This document shows positions 1-9,400 of a stretch of DNA of 64,000 nucleotides, piece after piece. Numbering within the stretch: the stretch's first letter is position 1; each line of letters starts with the position of its first letter. The notes under the pieces are model-generated. The model was not told where the DNA came from, made no database searches, and saw nothing but the letters and a program-made list of their open reading frames with translations. Position numbers and translations under genes: made by a program. Origin of the DNA: JAHEGP01 sp963792875 (GTDB lineage: Bacteria; Pseudomonadota; Gammaproteobacteria; Pseudomonadales; JAHEGP01); assembly GCA_963792875.1 (NCBI GenBank), contig CAWBXV010000002.1, positions 372,001-436,000 of the forward strand. The letters are read 5' to 3'.

Positions 1-1217
1 TCGCGCGGATAGAAGAAGTTGCGGTAACTCGGCCGCAGCTGCTCGGCCTTGCTCACGCAGGACCCGCCTCGCAGCACCAGCTGATTGCACATGAACTTGC
101 CGTTGTACTCGCCGATCGCCCCCGCGGCCGGCTGGAAACCTGGGTACGGCTGATAGCTGCTGCTGGTCCACTGCCAGAGGTCGCCGTAAAGCTGGCGCAG
201 GCCCGCCCCATCGTCGCAGGCCCGGGGATGGTAGACGCCGTCGTCGACGCCGGCGGTATCCACCGGCCGCTGCGCCGCGGCGGCCTCCCATTCCATCTCG
301 GTGGGCAGGCGCGCGCCCGCCCAGCGCGCATAGGCGTCGGCTTCGTAGGCGCTGATATGGCAGACCGGCTGGTCGTGCTGCAGGGGCAGCAGGCCGTGCA
401 GGGTGTACTCCAGCCATTGGCCGTCGCGCTCCAGCCAGTAGTGGGGGCACCGCCAGCCGGCCTGCTGCAGCGTGGCCCAGCCGTCCGCCAGCCACAGCTC
501 CGGGCGCCGGTAACCGCCGTCAACCATGAAATCCAGATATTCGCCGTTGGTGACCAGGCGACTGGCGAGCGCGTAGGGCTCGAGGAAGACCCGGTGCCGG
601 GGCCCTTCGTTATCGAACGCAAAGCCCCCACCGTGGTATCCGATCGCCGTCAAGCCGCCCTCAAAACCCAGCCAGTTGGCGCTCGCCTGCGCAGCCGGCC
701 GCTGCGGCCCGCGGTCCGGCAGGGGCGTGTAGGCCGGCAGCAGCGGGTTGCAGGCCAGCGCGTACTTGAGATCGGTAAAGAACAGCTCCTGGTGCTGCTG
801 CTCGTGCTCGATACCGAGCAGGCTGCGGCTGTGAATCACATCGCGCTCGGGGTGCTCCCCCTGCGCCAGCAGCTCCAGCATGCAACCGTCGACATGGCGC
901 CGGTAAGCCAGCACCTCCTCGACCGTCGGCCTGGACAACAACCCCCGGCGCGGCCGCGGAAAGGGCTCACCGACGCCGTTGTAGTAGGAATTGAACAACA
1001 CCTCGTAGAGCGGCTCCGGGGTTCGATAGCCGCGCGCAAAGGGCTTGAGAATGAAGGTCTCGAAGAACCAGCTGGTATGGGCGAGATGCCACTTGGGCGG
1101 GCTGGTGAAGGCCTCGGCCTGCAGGCAGTAATCGTCGGCAGCCAGCGGTCGGCAGGCGCTGACCGATTGCTCGCGGGTGGCGCGAAAGCGCCGCTGCAGC
1201 GGCGTCAGGTCGCCCAT
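1..1217 (-). CDS. egtB: Ergothioneine biosynthesis protein EgtB (partial, C-terminus off the left edge)
   Basis: EgtB is a non-haem iron enzyme that joins hercynine to a cysteine-type thiol using O2 in ergothioneine synthesis. The N-terminal DinB-like part carries the expected iron-binding histidines: HLAHTSWFFET near residue 45 and HEQQHQELFF near residue 130. The C-terminal formylglycine-generating-enzyme (sulfatase-modifying factor) fold is clear from RLPTEMEWEAA and CNQLVLRGGSCVSK, and the frame is still open at the window edge in the RPSYRNFFYP block that normally lies close to the end. The start is an ATG that overlaps the end of the upstream PhzF-family gene by 13 bases, so the two are probably translated together. 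The partner methyltransferase EgtD, if present, would lie off the left edge. Confidence 0.93.
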   Translation of the reverse strand, partial: MGDLTPLQRRFRATREQSVSACRPLAADDYCLQAEAFTSPPKWHLAHTSWFFETFILKPFARGYRTPEPLYEVLFNSYYNGVGEPFPRPRRGLLSRPTVEEVLAYRRHVDGCMLELLAQGEHPERDVIHSRSLLGIEHEQQHQELFFTDLKYALACNPLLPAYTPLPDRGPQRPAAQASANWLGFEGGLTAIGYHGGGFAFDNEGPRHRVFLEPYALASRLVTNGEYLDFMVDGGYRRPELWLADGWATLQQAGWRCPHYWLERDGQWLEYTLHGLLPLQHDQPVCHISAYEADAYARWAGARLPTEMEWEAAAAQRPVDTAGVDDGVYHPRACDDGAGLRQLYGDLWQWTSSSYQPYPGFQPAAGAIGEYNGKFMCNQLVLRGGSCVSKAEQLRPSYRNFFYPR

Positions 1218-1990
1218 CGCGCACGGCCCTCCTGGCAGCCTGGCATGAGCTCGACCCGCCCGCCGACCGCCACGCGGTCGCCCGCGACGCGGCTGTGCAG
1301 CACCCCCCCCGCGGGCGAGCACTGGAAGGCGTCGATCCGCTCGCAGCCGTGGCGACGCTGGCAGTAGTCGGCCAGTACGCGCATGGCCGACCCGGTGGCG
1401 TCGTCTTCGGGCACGCCGTACTGCGGCGCGAAATAGCGCAGCTGCCAGCGGCAGGCCCCACTGCTGGCGGCGCAGGCGATCACCGCGCGCGCCGTATGCG
1501 CCGCCAGCGCCGACCCCGGCAGGGACAGCGCCCGCAGCGGGAAGTCCTGCGGCCACTCCAGTATCAGGTAGCCGGCGTCGCCGCCGGCCAGCGCGGCCCC
1601 GGCGGGTACGCTGCCCAGCACCCGCTCAGCCCAGTCCGGGACCGCCGCGAGGCGGGTGGCAAGACGGGGAAACTCGACCCAGGTCAATTCGCGCTGCCGC
1701 CGGCAGCGCAGGCCATCGAGCTGCACGCTGCCGCGCCAGCCCTGCTCGTGCCAGTACCGGGCGGTCGCCAGCAGACCATGCCCGCAGCAGGCGATGGGCC
1801 GGGCGGCCGCGGTAAAGCAGGCGATCGAAGCCTGCCCTCTGACCACGGCGCGGGTATGACAGCGGGTGACCGCCGGCCACCGCGGCGGCGGTGGGGCATC
1901 GCCGGGGGCATCGCCGAGGGCTTCGCCGGGAGCGACCCAACAGGGGTTTCCCGAGGCACCGTCTCCATGAAAAACGCTGTACAAGGGCAT
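1205..1990 (-). CDS. PhzF-family isomerase/epimerase-like protein
   Basis: A 261-residue member of the PhzF/diaminopimelate-epimerase fold. The opening block HGDGASGNPCWV matches the family's N-terminal active-site region, CGHGLLATA fits the conserved glycine-rich CGHATLA block, and PEDDATGSAMRVLADY matches the second-lobe D/E-x-ATGSA signature. Substrates of most PhzF homologues are unknown, and nothing here points to phenazine synthesis. It overlaps the start of egtB by 13 bases in the same direction, which suggests an operon. A link to ergothioneine or amino-acid metabolism is only an inference from position. The divergent cryptochrome gene begins 167 bases away, so the two promoters share that gap. 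Confidence 0.8.
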   Translation of the reverse strand: MPLYSVFHGDGASGNPCWVAPGEALGDAPGDAPPPPRWPAVTRCHTRAVVRGQASIACFTAAARPIACCGHGLLATARYWHEQGWRGSVQLDGLRCRRQRELTWVEFPRLATRLAAVPDWAERVLGSVPAGAALAGGDAGYLILEWPQDFPLRALSLPGSALAAHTARAVIACAASSGACRWQLRYFAPQYGVPEDDATGSAMRVLADYCQRRHGCERIDAFQCSPAGGVLHSRVAGDRVAVGGRVELMPGCQEGRARWAT

Positions 1991-2157
1991 CGCCGCACCG
2001 ACTCCGTGATCGCAATGGTGCGGGACATGGTATTACGCCAGCGCCCAGGCTGCCAGCGCGAGGGCTGGAGCGGCGGATGGGAGCCCGCATGATCTTTCAC
2101 CGGCCGCATCCCGTATCACAAGATGAGGTGTCACCGGATCGGACGAGCGTTACCGCC

Positions 2158-3456
2158 ATGCGCACACTGTACTGGTTCCAGACCGACCTGCGGCTCAATG
2201 ACAACCCGGGCCTGCTCGCCAGCGCCGCGTCCGGCCAGCTGCTGCTGGCATACTGCTGGCCCGAACCACGCCCCTGGTGCAATCTATCGGGCATCGGCGG
2301 CCAGCGCACCCGCTTCCTGGTCGAGAGCCTGCAGGCACTGCGCGAGGCGCTGGCGCCGCTGGGGCAGCGGCTGCTGGTGGTCCGGGGCGGCCCGCTGAAA
2401 GCGCTGCCGGCCCTGGTGGAGCGCTTCGGCATCGACGCCATCGCCACGGCGCGCACGCCCGGCCACTACGAGCGCGTCGCCGTCGAGGCACTGCGCAGAC
2501 GCCTCGACATTCCGCTGCGGGTGTACGACGGCAACACCCTGTTCGGCGAGCAGGCGCTGCCCTTTGCGGCGGACCGCCTGCCTGCGCACTACACGCCCTT
2601 CCGGCTCGCCGTCGCACGGCTGGCACCCGCCGCCCCGCTGCCAGCGCCCACGGCGCTGCCGCCCCCACCGCCGGGCGCCGCCGCCGACCCCCTGCCCCCC
2701 AGCCCCGCTCAGCGCCCTCCGGCGCTGCCCATCGGCGGTGGCGCCGCAGCCGGCCACCGGCGCCTGCAGCAGTGGGTGTTCGACCAGCGCGGTATCGAGC
2801 GCTATGAGGCCACCCGCAACGGGCTCGACCCCTTGGATGGCTCCAGCACGCTGTCGCCCTGGCTCGCCGACGGCAGCCTGTCCGTCAGGGAAGTCGCCGC
2901 CGCGGTCGCGGCCTTCGAGCGCCGCCACACCCGCAACGCCTCCACCGAGTGCCTGCGGCGGGAGCTGCTGTGGCGTGAATTCTTCCACTGGCGCGCGCTG
3001 GGCGACGACGTCGGCCTGTTCCGTGCGGGCGGCGCGCGCGGCAAGGCCCGCCTGGCCACCTTCGAACCACGCAACTTCGCCCGCTGGTGCCAGGGCGACA
3101 CCAATTACCCCCTGGTCAACGCCTGCATGCGCCAGCTGGTGGCCACCGGCTGGATGAGCAACCGCGGCCGGCAACTGGCCGCCAGTTGCCTGATCAACGA
3201 GCTCAATATCGACTGGCGCTACGGCGCCGCCTTTTTCGAGAAGCACCTGATCGACCACGACGTGGCCAGCAACTACGGCAACTGGCAGTACCTCGCCGGT
3301 GTCGGCGCCGACCCCCGCGGCGGCCGGCACCTGGACCTTGCCCGGCAGGCGGCGGCACACGACCCCGAACAGCTGTTCACCACCAAGTGGGGCGGCTTCC
3401 GCGCCCCGCAGCCGGACTACGTGACTGACGCCGCCGACTGGCCCATCATGCCGTAG
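2158..3456 (+). CDS. Cryptochrome/photolyase of the DASH family
   Basis: A 432-residue FAD-binding photolyase/cryptochrome. The start chosen is the ATG giving MRTLYWFQTDLRLNDNP, the usual first beta strand of the antenna-binding Rossmann-like domain; the longer reading frame upstream has no family similarity. DASH features are plain: TNYPLVNACMRQL, GWMSNRGRQLAASCL, HDVASNYGNWQYLAGVG and a C-terminal FTTKWGG. DASH proteins repair cyclobutane dimers, mainly in single-stranded DNA, and may act as light sensors. A proline-rich linker (about residues 160-200) between the antenna and FAD domains is longer than usual. It converges with chrA, leaving only 7 bases between the stops. Confidence 0.93.
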   Translation: MRTLYWFQTDLRLNDNPGLLASAASGQLLLAYCWPEPRPWCNLSGIGGQRTRFLVESLQALREALAPLGQRLLVVRGGPLKALPALVERFGIDAIATARTPGHYERVAVEALRRRLDIPLRVYDGNTLFGEQALPFAADRLPAHYTPFRLAVARLAPAAPLPAPTALPPPPPGAAADPLPPSPAQRPPALPIGGGAAAGHRRLQQWVFDQRGIERYEATRNGLDPLDGSSTLSPWLADGSLSVREVAAAVAAFERRHTRNASTECLRRELLWREFFHWRALGDDVGLFRAGGARGKARLATFEPRNFARWCQGDTNYPLVNACMRQLVATGWMSNRGRQLAASCLINELNIDWRYGAAFFEKHLIDHDVASNYGNWQYLAGVGADPRGGRHLDLARQAAAHDPEQLFTTKWGGFRAPQPDYVTDAADWPIMP

Positions 3457-3463
3457 CCGCCGC

Positions 3464-4624
3464 CTACCACCACCAGCGCAGGACGGCGGCACCGACCATG
3501 AGCGGCATCAGCACCCCGACGTGCCACCGCAGGCCGCGCAGGGCGAACAGCCCCAGCACCACCCATGCCATATCCGGTGCGCCATGCACCGCGGCAACGA
3601 ATACGGGCGAGAACAGCGCCGCCAGCAACAGGCCCACGACGGCGGCGTTGATTCCCGCGACCAACGCTGCGACGCCGGGCCGCGCCGCCAGCGCCTCCCA
3701 GCCATCGTAGAGCGCGAGCACCAGCAGCAGGCCGGGCAGGAACAGCGCCAGCGTGGCCACCAGCGCACCGAGCAGCGGCAGCTGGGGCATCAGGTCGGCC
3801 CCCAGGAAGGCGGCCAGGGTGAACATGGGACCCGGCACCGCCTGGGCGGCGGCGTAGCCGGTCAGAAAGCGGTCCGTGCCGATGGCGCCGCCCACGGTCT
3901 CCTGCAGCAGCGGCAGCACCACGTGGCCACCACCGAACACCAGGGCGCCAGCCCGGAAAAAGGCGCTGTAGATGGCGTGGATCATCCCCCCCGCGGGCAG
4001 TGCGGCCACGATCGCCGCCACCACAAACAAGCCCGCTATGCGGCCATTGATCCTGATCGGCGCCACCGCGCCGCCACCCGCCGTGCCTGCGGTCGCCGCG
4101 CCCACCAGCCCCGAGCCCGCCAGCACCGCCAGCTGCATACCGAGGCCCGGCGCCACCAGCAGCAGCGCGGCGCTGCCGCAGGCCAGCCCCCAATGCAGGC
4201 GGCTCCTGCAGAAACTGCCCGCCATGCCCCAGACCGCGTCCGCCACCACCACCACGGCCAGCAGTTTGAGCCCGCCGACGACCGCGCCGACAGCGGGGTG
4301 ATCCAGACCGGGGGAATCGATCACGGCCAGCACGAACAGCAGCACGAACGAAGGCAGGGTGAAACCCAGAAACGCCGCCAGCGCCCCGGCGATCCCCGCT
4401 CGCCGATAGCCCAGGGCAAAGCCCACCTGGCTGGAGCCCGGCCCCGGCAGAAACTGGCTCAGCGCCACCAGGCGGCCGTAGGCCGCGTCATCCAGCCACT
4501 TCTCCCGCTCGACGAAGCGCTCGCGAAAATAGCCGATGTGGGCAGCCGGGCCGCCAAAGCTGACGCACCCCAGCAGCAGAAAGCGAACAAAGATGGACCA
4601 CGGGTGGCTGGCTGTTTCGGTCAT
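3464..4624 (-). CDS. chrA: Chromate transporter, CHR family (long-chain, two-domain)
   Basis: A 386-residue integral membrane protein with the two tandem CHR half-domains of a full-length ChrA. The first half carries the family motif FGGPAAHIGYFRERFVE and LSQFLPGPGSSQVGFALGY; the second half repeats it as FGGGHVVLPLLQE and GYAAAQAVPGPMFTLAAFLG. Long hydrophobic segments account for roughly ten or more membrane passes. Family members export chromate, or import sulfate-like anions in some cases; the substrate cannot be told from sequence. About 265 bases without a convincing gene separate it from mtfA upstream. No ChrB regulator is present in the window. Confidence 0.92.
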   Translation of the reverse strand: MTETASHPWSIFVRFLLLGCVSFGGPAAHIGYFRERFVEREKWLDDAAYGRLVALSQFLPGPGSSQVGFALGYRRAGIAGALAAFLGFTLPSFVLLFVLAVIDSPGLDHPAVGAVVGGLKLLAVVVVADAVWGMAGSFCRSRLHWGLACGSAALLLVAPGLGMQLAVLAGSGLVGAATAGTAGGGAVAPIRINGRIAGLFVVAAIVAALPAGGMIHAIYSAFFRAGALVFGGGHVVLPLLQETVGGAIGTDRFLTGYAAAQAVPGPMFTLAAFLGADLMPQLPLLGALVATLALFLPGLLLVLALYDGWEALAARPGVAALVAGINAAVVGLLLAALFSPVFVAAVHGAPDMAWVVLGLFALRGLRWHVGVLMPLMVGAAVLRWWW

Positions 4625-4889
4625 AGGGAAGAGTCATGAATGTACAGACGGCAATGGCCGTCATCGAGGTGGGCGTCAGCGCAGCCGCGGGATCAGCAGC
4701 GGTACTGCAGCGACGCGCTGAGAGCCGCCACGGCCACCGCGTCGAGCAGATAGCCGCCAGGAGGGGTGAACCGGTCAACCTGAACGGCGGTTATTGTACC
4801 GGCAACAGCGCCGGAGCGGCCATCGCATCGCGCAGGGCGCCAGCACTCCATCCCGGGGACGGCGCGAAACCGCAGCCGCGCAACGCCGC

Positions 4890-5615
4890 TCAAGCCAGGC
4901 CGCCACGCCGGAAAATAGCGGCCATGTCCAAGCCGTAGATCGCCGCCAGATCGGCGTACAGCGCCGCATCCTGGGCCGCCACCGCCAGCGGCCGGGTGAA
5001 AAACGCCTCCGACAGGTAGGAGAAGAACTCCTCCTGCGGATAGAAATCCATGGGCTCGCCGGGCTCGATGCCACCGTAATCCGAGTCCAGCGGCGTGAAG
5101 AAATTGGGCAGCAGGTCGTCCTCGCCCACGTCGCCGCCGCCCTCGAGCCGGTCCCGATAACGCCCGTAGGCCTGGCGCAGCGCCCTGGTGCTGCCGCTGA
5201 TGCCCAGCTGCTCATCGAGAATGTGGGCGAACTCGTGCACCACCAGATTGCAGCCGGGGACGATAACCTGCGACTCGTACAGGCTGGTCTGCGCATGCAG
5301 CCGCACGGTGGAGGCGCCGCGCGCGTCGCCGTCGACATCCAGCTCGTCGCCGCAGAAGTAGATCCAGCGGACGCTGGCAAAATACCGGGTGCGCTGCGCG
5401 GCGCCGACCAGCGCCGCCTGACCGGCCACCGCCGCCAGCAGCGCCTCGGAGCAGCCCACCTCCGCATGCGCGTAGACGCGCTTGCCGCGGTAGAACTGGC
5501 GCGCGAAGCCGCAGATCACCTGGCGCTGCGCGGCGTCGAACAGGCCATAGAGCGCCATGTTCGCGCGCAGCAGAGGGTCGGGCTCATCGAGCAGAAACTC
5601 GTCGGCGTCCCGCAT
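4890..5615 (-). CDS. mtfA: MtfA-family zinc peptidase
   Basis: A cytosolic zinc-dependent peptidase of the MtfA (YeeI) family, about 241 residues. The catalytic HExxH is in NLVVHEFAHILDEQLG near residue 130, and the downstream acidic block EEFFSYLSEAFFTRP supplies the expected third ligand region. In enterobacteria MtfA sequesters the Mlc repressor and so affects glucose uptake; whether that holds here is unknown. The ATG at 5615 is taken as the start, but a TTG two codons upstream at 5621 is equally placed relative to the GGAG upstream. No partner gene is evident. Confidence 0.88.
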   Translation of the reverse strand: MRDADEFLLDEPDPLLRANMALYGLFDAAQRQVICGFARQFYRGKRVYAHAEVGCSEALLAAVAGQAALVGAAQRTRYFASVRWIYFCGDELDVDGDARGASTVRLHAQTSLYESQVIVPGCNLVVHEFAHILDEQLGISGSTRALRQAYGRYRDRLEGGGDVGEDDLLPNFFTPLDSDYGGIEPGEPMDFYPQEEFFSYLSEAFFTRPLAVAAQDAALYADLAAIYGLDMAAIFRRGGLA

Positions 5616-5631
5616 GCTCAAGCGGCTCCAT

Positions 5632-5661
5632 GCAGCGACGGCTGCCGCAGCGACGGCTGCC
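5632..5661. repeat. Two tandem copies of a 15-bp unit
   Basis: The unit GCAGCGACGGCTGCC occurs twice in direct succession just upstream of the mtfA start. It is internally almost palindromic (GCAGC...GCTGC), so it could form a small hairpin in the mtfA leader. No function is known. Confidence 0.6.
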
Positions 5662-5752
5662 CCGGCGACGGGCCCTGGCGCGACGCCTCGGCGCAGCGCT
5701 CAGGCATGCGCCGGCGGCAGTGACGGCGAGCCCGGCTGACGCCGCCCATGCG

Positions 5753-6181
5753 TCAGCGGAACCATTTGGTGACCACGCTGGCGCCCATCCTGCCCATCGA
5801 GGCCGACCAGTCGAAGTAGTCGCGCCACTGCGTGATCCTGCCCTGCTCGACCACGAAGGCGCCCATCAGCGGTATCGCCGCCTTGAACAAGCGGCCACCC
5901 AGGTGATCGACCCGCTCGGTCAGCACCACGCCGCCGCTCGCGGCGATGTTGACCATCTCGACCTCGAACGACGTCAGCGCCCGGGCCATCAGGCCCAGGT
6001 CGCGCTCGATGCGCGCCTTGCCGCGCGCGGTGTGAAACGGCACATTCTGGTACACGCAGTCGTCATCGATCAGCACCAGCGCCCGCTCGAAATCCAGCTC
6101 GCGGCAGGCGGCAAAGAACTGCTCCACCACCGCCTGGGGCCCGCCGGCCGCCGCACCTTCAGATCGGGATTCTGCCGCCAC
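5753..6181 (-). CDS. Limonene-1,2-epoxide hydrolase-like (SnoaL/NTF2 fold) protein
   Basis: A 142-residue protein with the cone-shaped NTF2-like fold of the limonene-epoxide hydrolase family. VYQNVPFHTARG and ALVLIDDDCVYQN match the pocket strands, and the family's Asp-Arg-Asp catalytic set appears to be kept: LTERVDHL (Arg and Asp) and ITQWRDYFDW (Asp). This would open a small epoxide by water attack, but the substrate is not predictable. The GTG at 6181 is chosen because AAGGAGG sits 7-8 bases upstream; a TTG at 6202 would place that sequence inside the gene. It is divergent from the helicase gene at 6453. Confidence 0.8.
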   Translation of the reverse strand: MAAESRSEGAAAGGPQAVVEQFFAACRELDFERALVLIDDDCVYQNVPFHTARGKARIERDLGLMARALTSFEVEMVNIAASGGVVLTERVDHLGGRLFKAAIPLMGAFVVEQGRITQWRDYFDWSASMGRMGASVVTKWFR

Positions 6182-6278
6182 CCTGTCGCCTCCTTCAGCC
6201 AATACCGCGGACCCGGTCGGGCCGACAGCCAGGCGCCGCGGGACCGGGCTGCCGCATACTGACCGGTATCATAAAGAA

Positions 6279-6306
6279 AGCAGCCGCAAATAGCGGCGCT
6301 TTTTTT
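6279..6306 (+). terminator. Intrinsic terminator with no obvious parent gene
   Basis: AGCaGCCGC-AAATA-GCGGCgCT followed by seven T residues on the + strand is a textbook hairpin and T-run. The nearest + strand gene lies downstream (6453), and the gene on the left runs the other way. The hairpin therefore ends either a short leader transcript of the helicase gene (attenuation) or a small RNA. On the minus strand the flank TTTCTTT makes it weakly bidirectional. Confidence 0.75.
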
Positions 6307-6452
6307 GCCCCACCGACGCCCATCGGCAGCGGCTCCACCGCTGGAAGCGCCGGGCGGGCTGCCCCGGGCGGGCTGCCCCCTTCCCCAAACCCGCCAAGCC
6401 TGGCAAGCTCAGCTGAATGCCGTGATGCTGCGGCGCCAGGACCCCGACCGCC

Positions 6453-9400
6453 ATGCCGGGCAAAGAAGCACTCCCCATCGGCCTCTACGAGAGCGTCATC
6501 AGCGCCGGGCTGGAGGAACAGCTGCACCGCATCGACGAAGCGCAGATCGTCACCGGACAACTGGACCACGACCTCGCCGCGCTCGCCCTGTCCCAGCTGG
6601 TGCAGCAGCGCCTGCTGGCGACCCTGCAGGGCCTGACCGGCGAGCACCGGCTGGCGCGACAGATCACCCTGGTCAACGACGTGCTGGCGCTGCTGGAAAC
6701 CAGCGGCGCCACCGCGGTGGACCGCTCCGACTTCGTCTCGGCGCGGGCACGGCAGCTGCTCGAGATCAAGCCTCCGCGCCAGGGCCCGCTGACGGTCGCA
6801 GCCACGGTCCGGCCGCGCCTGCCGCTGCGCTCCACCGAGCTCATCGTCAACGGCAGGCACGACCTGCGCATCGGCCTCGAACTGGGGCGAGAGCTGGCTT
6901 CGGCCAACCGCGTGGAGCTGCTGTGCTCGTTCCTGAAGTGGAGCGGCGTGCGCCTGATCGAAGCGGCGCTGGGCGACTTCCTGGCCCGCCACCCCGGCGG
7001 CCTGCGCGTGCTGACCACCACCTACATGGGCGCCACCGAGCGCCGCGCGCTGGACCGGCTGCGCGAGCTGGGCGCGGACATCCGCATCTCCTACGACCAC
7101 GCCAACACCCGCCTGCACGCCAAGGCCTGGCTGATCCGGCGCGATTCCGGCTTCGACACCGCCTATATCGGCTCGTCCAACCTGTCGCACGCGGCCATGC
7201 TCGACGGCCTTGAGTGGAACGTGCGCTTCTCGGCCTGCGACAACGCCGCGGTGATCGACAAGTTCGAGGCGACCTTCAACCACTACTGGGACGAGGCGGA
7301 CTTCGTCGACTACTGCCCCGAACAGTTCCAGCGGGCCAGCGACGCAGCGCGCGCGCCGACCCCGCAGCCGCACTACGCCTTCGACATCCACCCCAAATAC
7401 CACCAGGCCGAGATGCTCGCCAGCCTGCAGGAGGAGCGGCGCAGGGGCCACACCCGCAACCTGATCGTGGCGGCCACCGGCACCGGCAAGACCGTGGTGG
7501 CGGCCCTGGACTACCAGCGCCTGTGCCGCGGCGCCCAGCGGCCGCGGCTGCTGTTCATCGCCCACCGCCGGGAGATCCTCAACCAGAGCCTGGCGACCTA
7601 CCGCGCGGCGCTCAAGGACGGCGACTTCGGCGACGCCCTCTTCGATGGCAGCCGGCCGCGGCAGGACCGCCACCTGTTCGCCAGCATCCAGTCGCTCAAC
7701 AAGCTCGACCTGGGCACCATCGCCCCCGACTACTACGAGATCATCGTCGTCGATGAATTCCACCACGCCAGCGCGGCGAGCTATGAGCGCGTGCTGCAGC
7801 ACTTCGCGCCGCGCCTGCTGCTGGGTCTGACCGCGACCCCGGAGCGCGCCGACGGCAGGAGCGTGCTGGGCTGGTTCGACCACCGCATCGCCTACGAGCT
7901 GCGCCTGTGGAAGGCCCTGGACCAGCAGCTGCTGGCGCCCTTCCAGTACTTCGGCATCGGCACCGAGCTGGACCTGCGGCAGCTGAGCTGGCGCAATGGG
8001 CGCTACGCTACCGAGGAGCTCAGCAAGCTGTACACCGCCGGGGACTGGCTGGTGCAGCAGATCGCCCGCGAGGTGGCGCACAAGGTCACCGACAGCAGCC
8101 GCATGCGCGCCCTGGGCTTCTGCATCGACGTGAACCACGCCCAGTACATGACCGCACAGTTCGCCAGGCGGGGCATCGCCGCGGCCTGCCTGACCGGCGC
8201 CACCGACCACCAGACCCGTGCCGGGCTCATCGCGCAGCTGCGCGGCGGCGCCATCAACGTCATCTTCTGCGTCGACGTGTTCAACGAGGGGGTGGACATC
8301 CCCGAGGTCGACACCCTGCTGTTGCTGCGCCCGACCGAGAGCGCCACCGTGTTTCTGCAGCAGCTGGGCCGGGGGCTGCGCATCGCCGCCGGCAAGGAGT
8401 GCCTGACGGTGCTGGACTTCGTCGGCTACGCCCACCAGCGCTTCCGCTTCGACCGGCGCTTCGCCGCCATCATCGGCGGCAGCACCAGCGGCGTGCTCGA
8501 CGCCGTGGCCGGCGGCTTCCCCGCCCTGCCCTCGGGCTGCTCCATCCAGCTGGACCGCATCGCCCAGGAGCGCGTCGTCGAAAACATCAGGGCCAATCTG
8601 CAGGGCGGCTTCAAGCGCTGCGTCGACGATTTCTGCACGCTGCGAGCCAGCGACCCCGGGCTGAACCTGTCATCCTTTCTGGCCCAGGCCGACCTGACGC
8701 TGGAGGACCTGTTCGGCAGCGCCGCCAGCAGCGCCGGCTACTCGGAGCTCAAGCGCCGCGCCGGCCTCCGGGCGACGCCGCCCACCCCGCAGCAGGCGCG
8801 CATCGAAAAGGCCCTGGGCCGCTGCCTGCATCTGAACGACAGCGAGCGCATCCGCGGCATCCGGGACGTGCTGCTGGAGAGGCCGGCGAGTGATCACAGC
8901 CGGCTGGCCGCCTGCGCGCTGCTGGGCGAGACCAGGCAGCCGGTCGACGCCCAGCTGGACGCGTTGCTGGCGGCGGTGCGCGACAGCTACCTGGGGCAGG
9001 ACATCGACGAGGTGCTGGCCGCTCTCGACGACCGCATCCGCCAGCCGCTGGCGCCCCTGCAGGGCACCGACTGCACGCTGAAGATCGGCGGCCGCTACAG
9101 CCTGACGGAGATCATGGCCGAGTTTCGCCTGCTGGACCGACGCGGCGCCATCGCGCAGCTGCGCGAGGGCGTCAAGTACCTCGCCGAGCGGTCGCTGGAC
9201 CTGTTCTTCGTCACCCTGGAGAAATCCGACAAGGAGTACACCCCCAGCACCCTGTACAACGACTACGCGCTGTCGCAGCAGCTGTTCCACTGGGAGACGC
9301 AGAGCGGCTGCCACGATGCCACTGCCACCGGCCAGCGCTACCAGCGCATCGCCCGGGGCGGCCCGGACGGCGCCCTGCTGTTCGTGCGGGCCAGCAAAAG

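Noticed and set aside
2284..3492. 402-codon minus-strand frame opposite the cryptochrome
   Set aside because: The + strand encodes all DASH motifs.
4693..4893. 66-codon minus-strand frame between mtfA and chrA
   Set aside because: Starts inside the end of mtfA, has no ribosome site and no family; the strand-like end (AVAVAALSASLQY) is probably chance.
6195..8435. 746-codon minus-strand frame opposite the left helicase
   Set aside because: Shadow of the PLD/helicase gene: low-complexity Val/Gly/Arg/Gln composition, no domain, while the opposite strand has complete helicase motifs.
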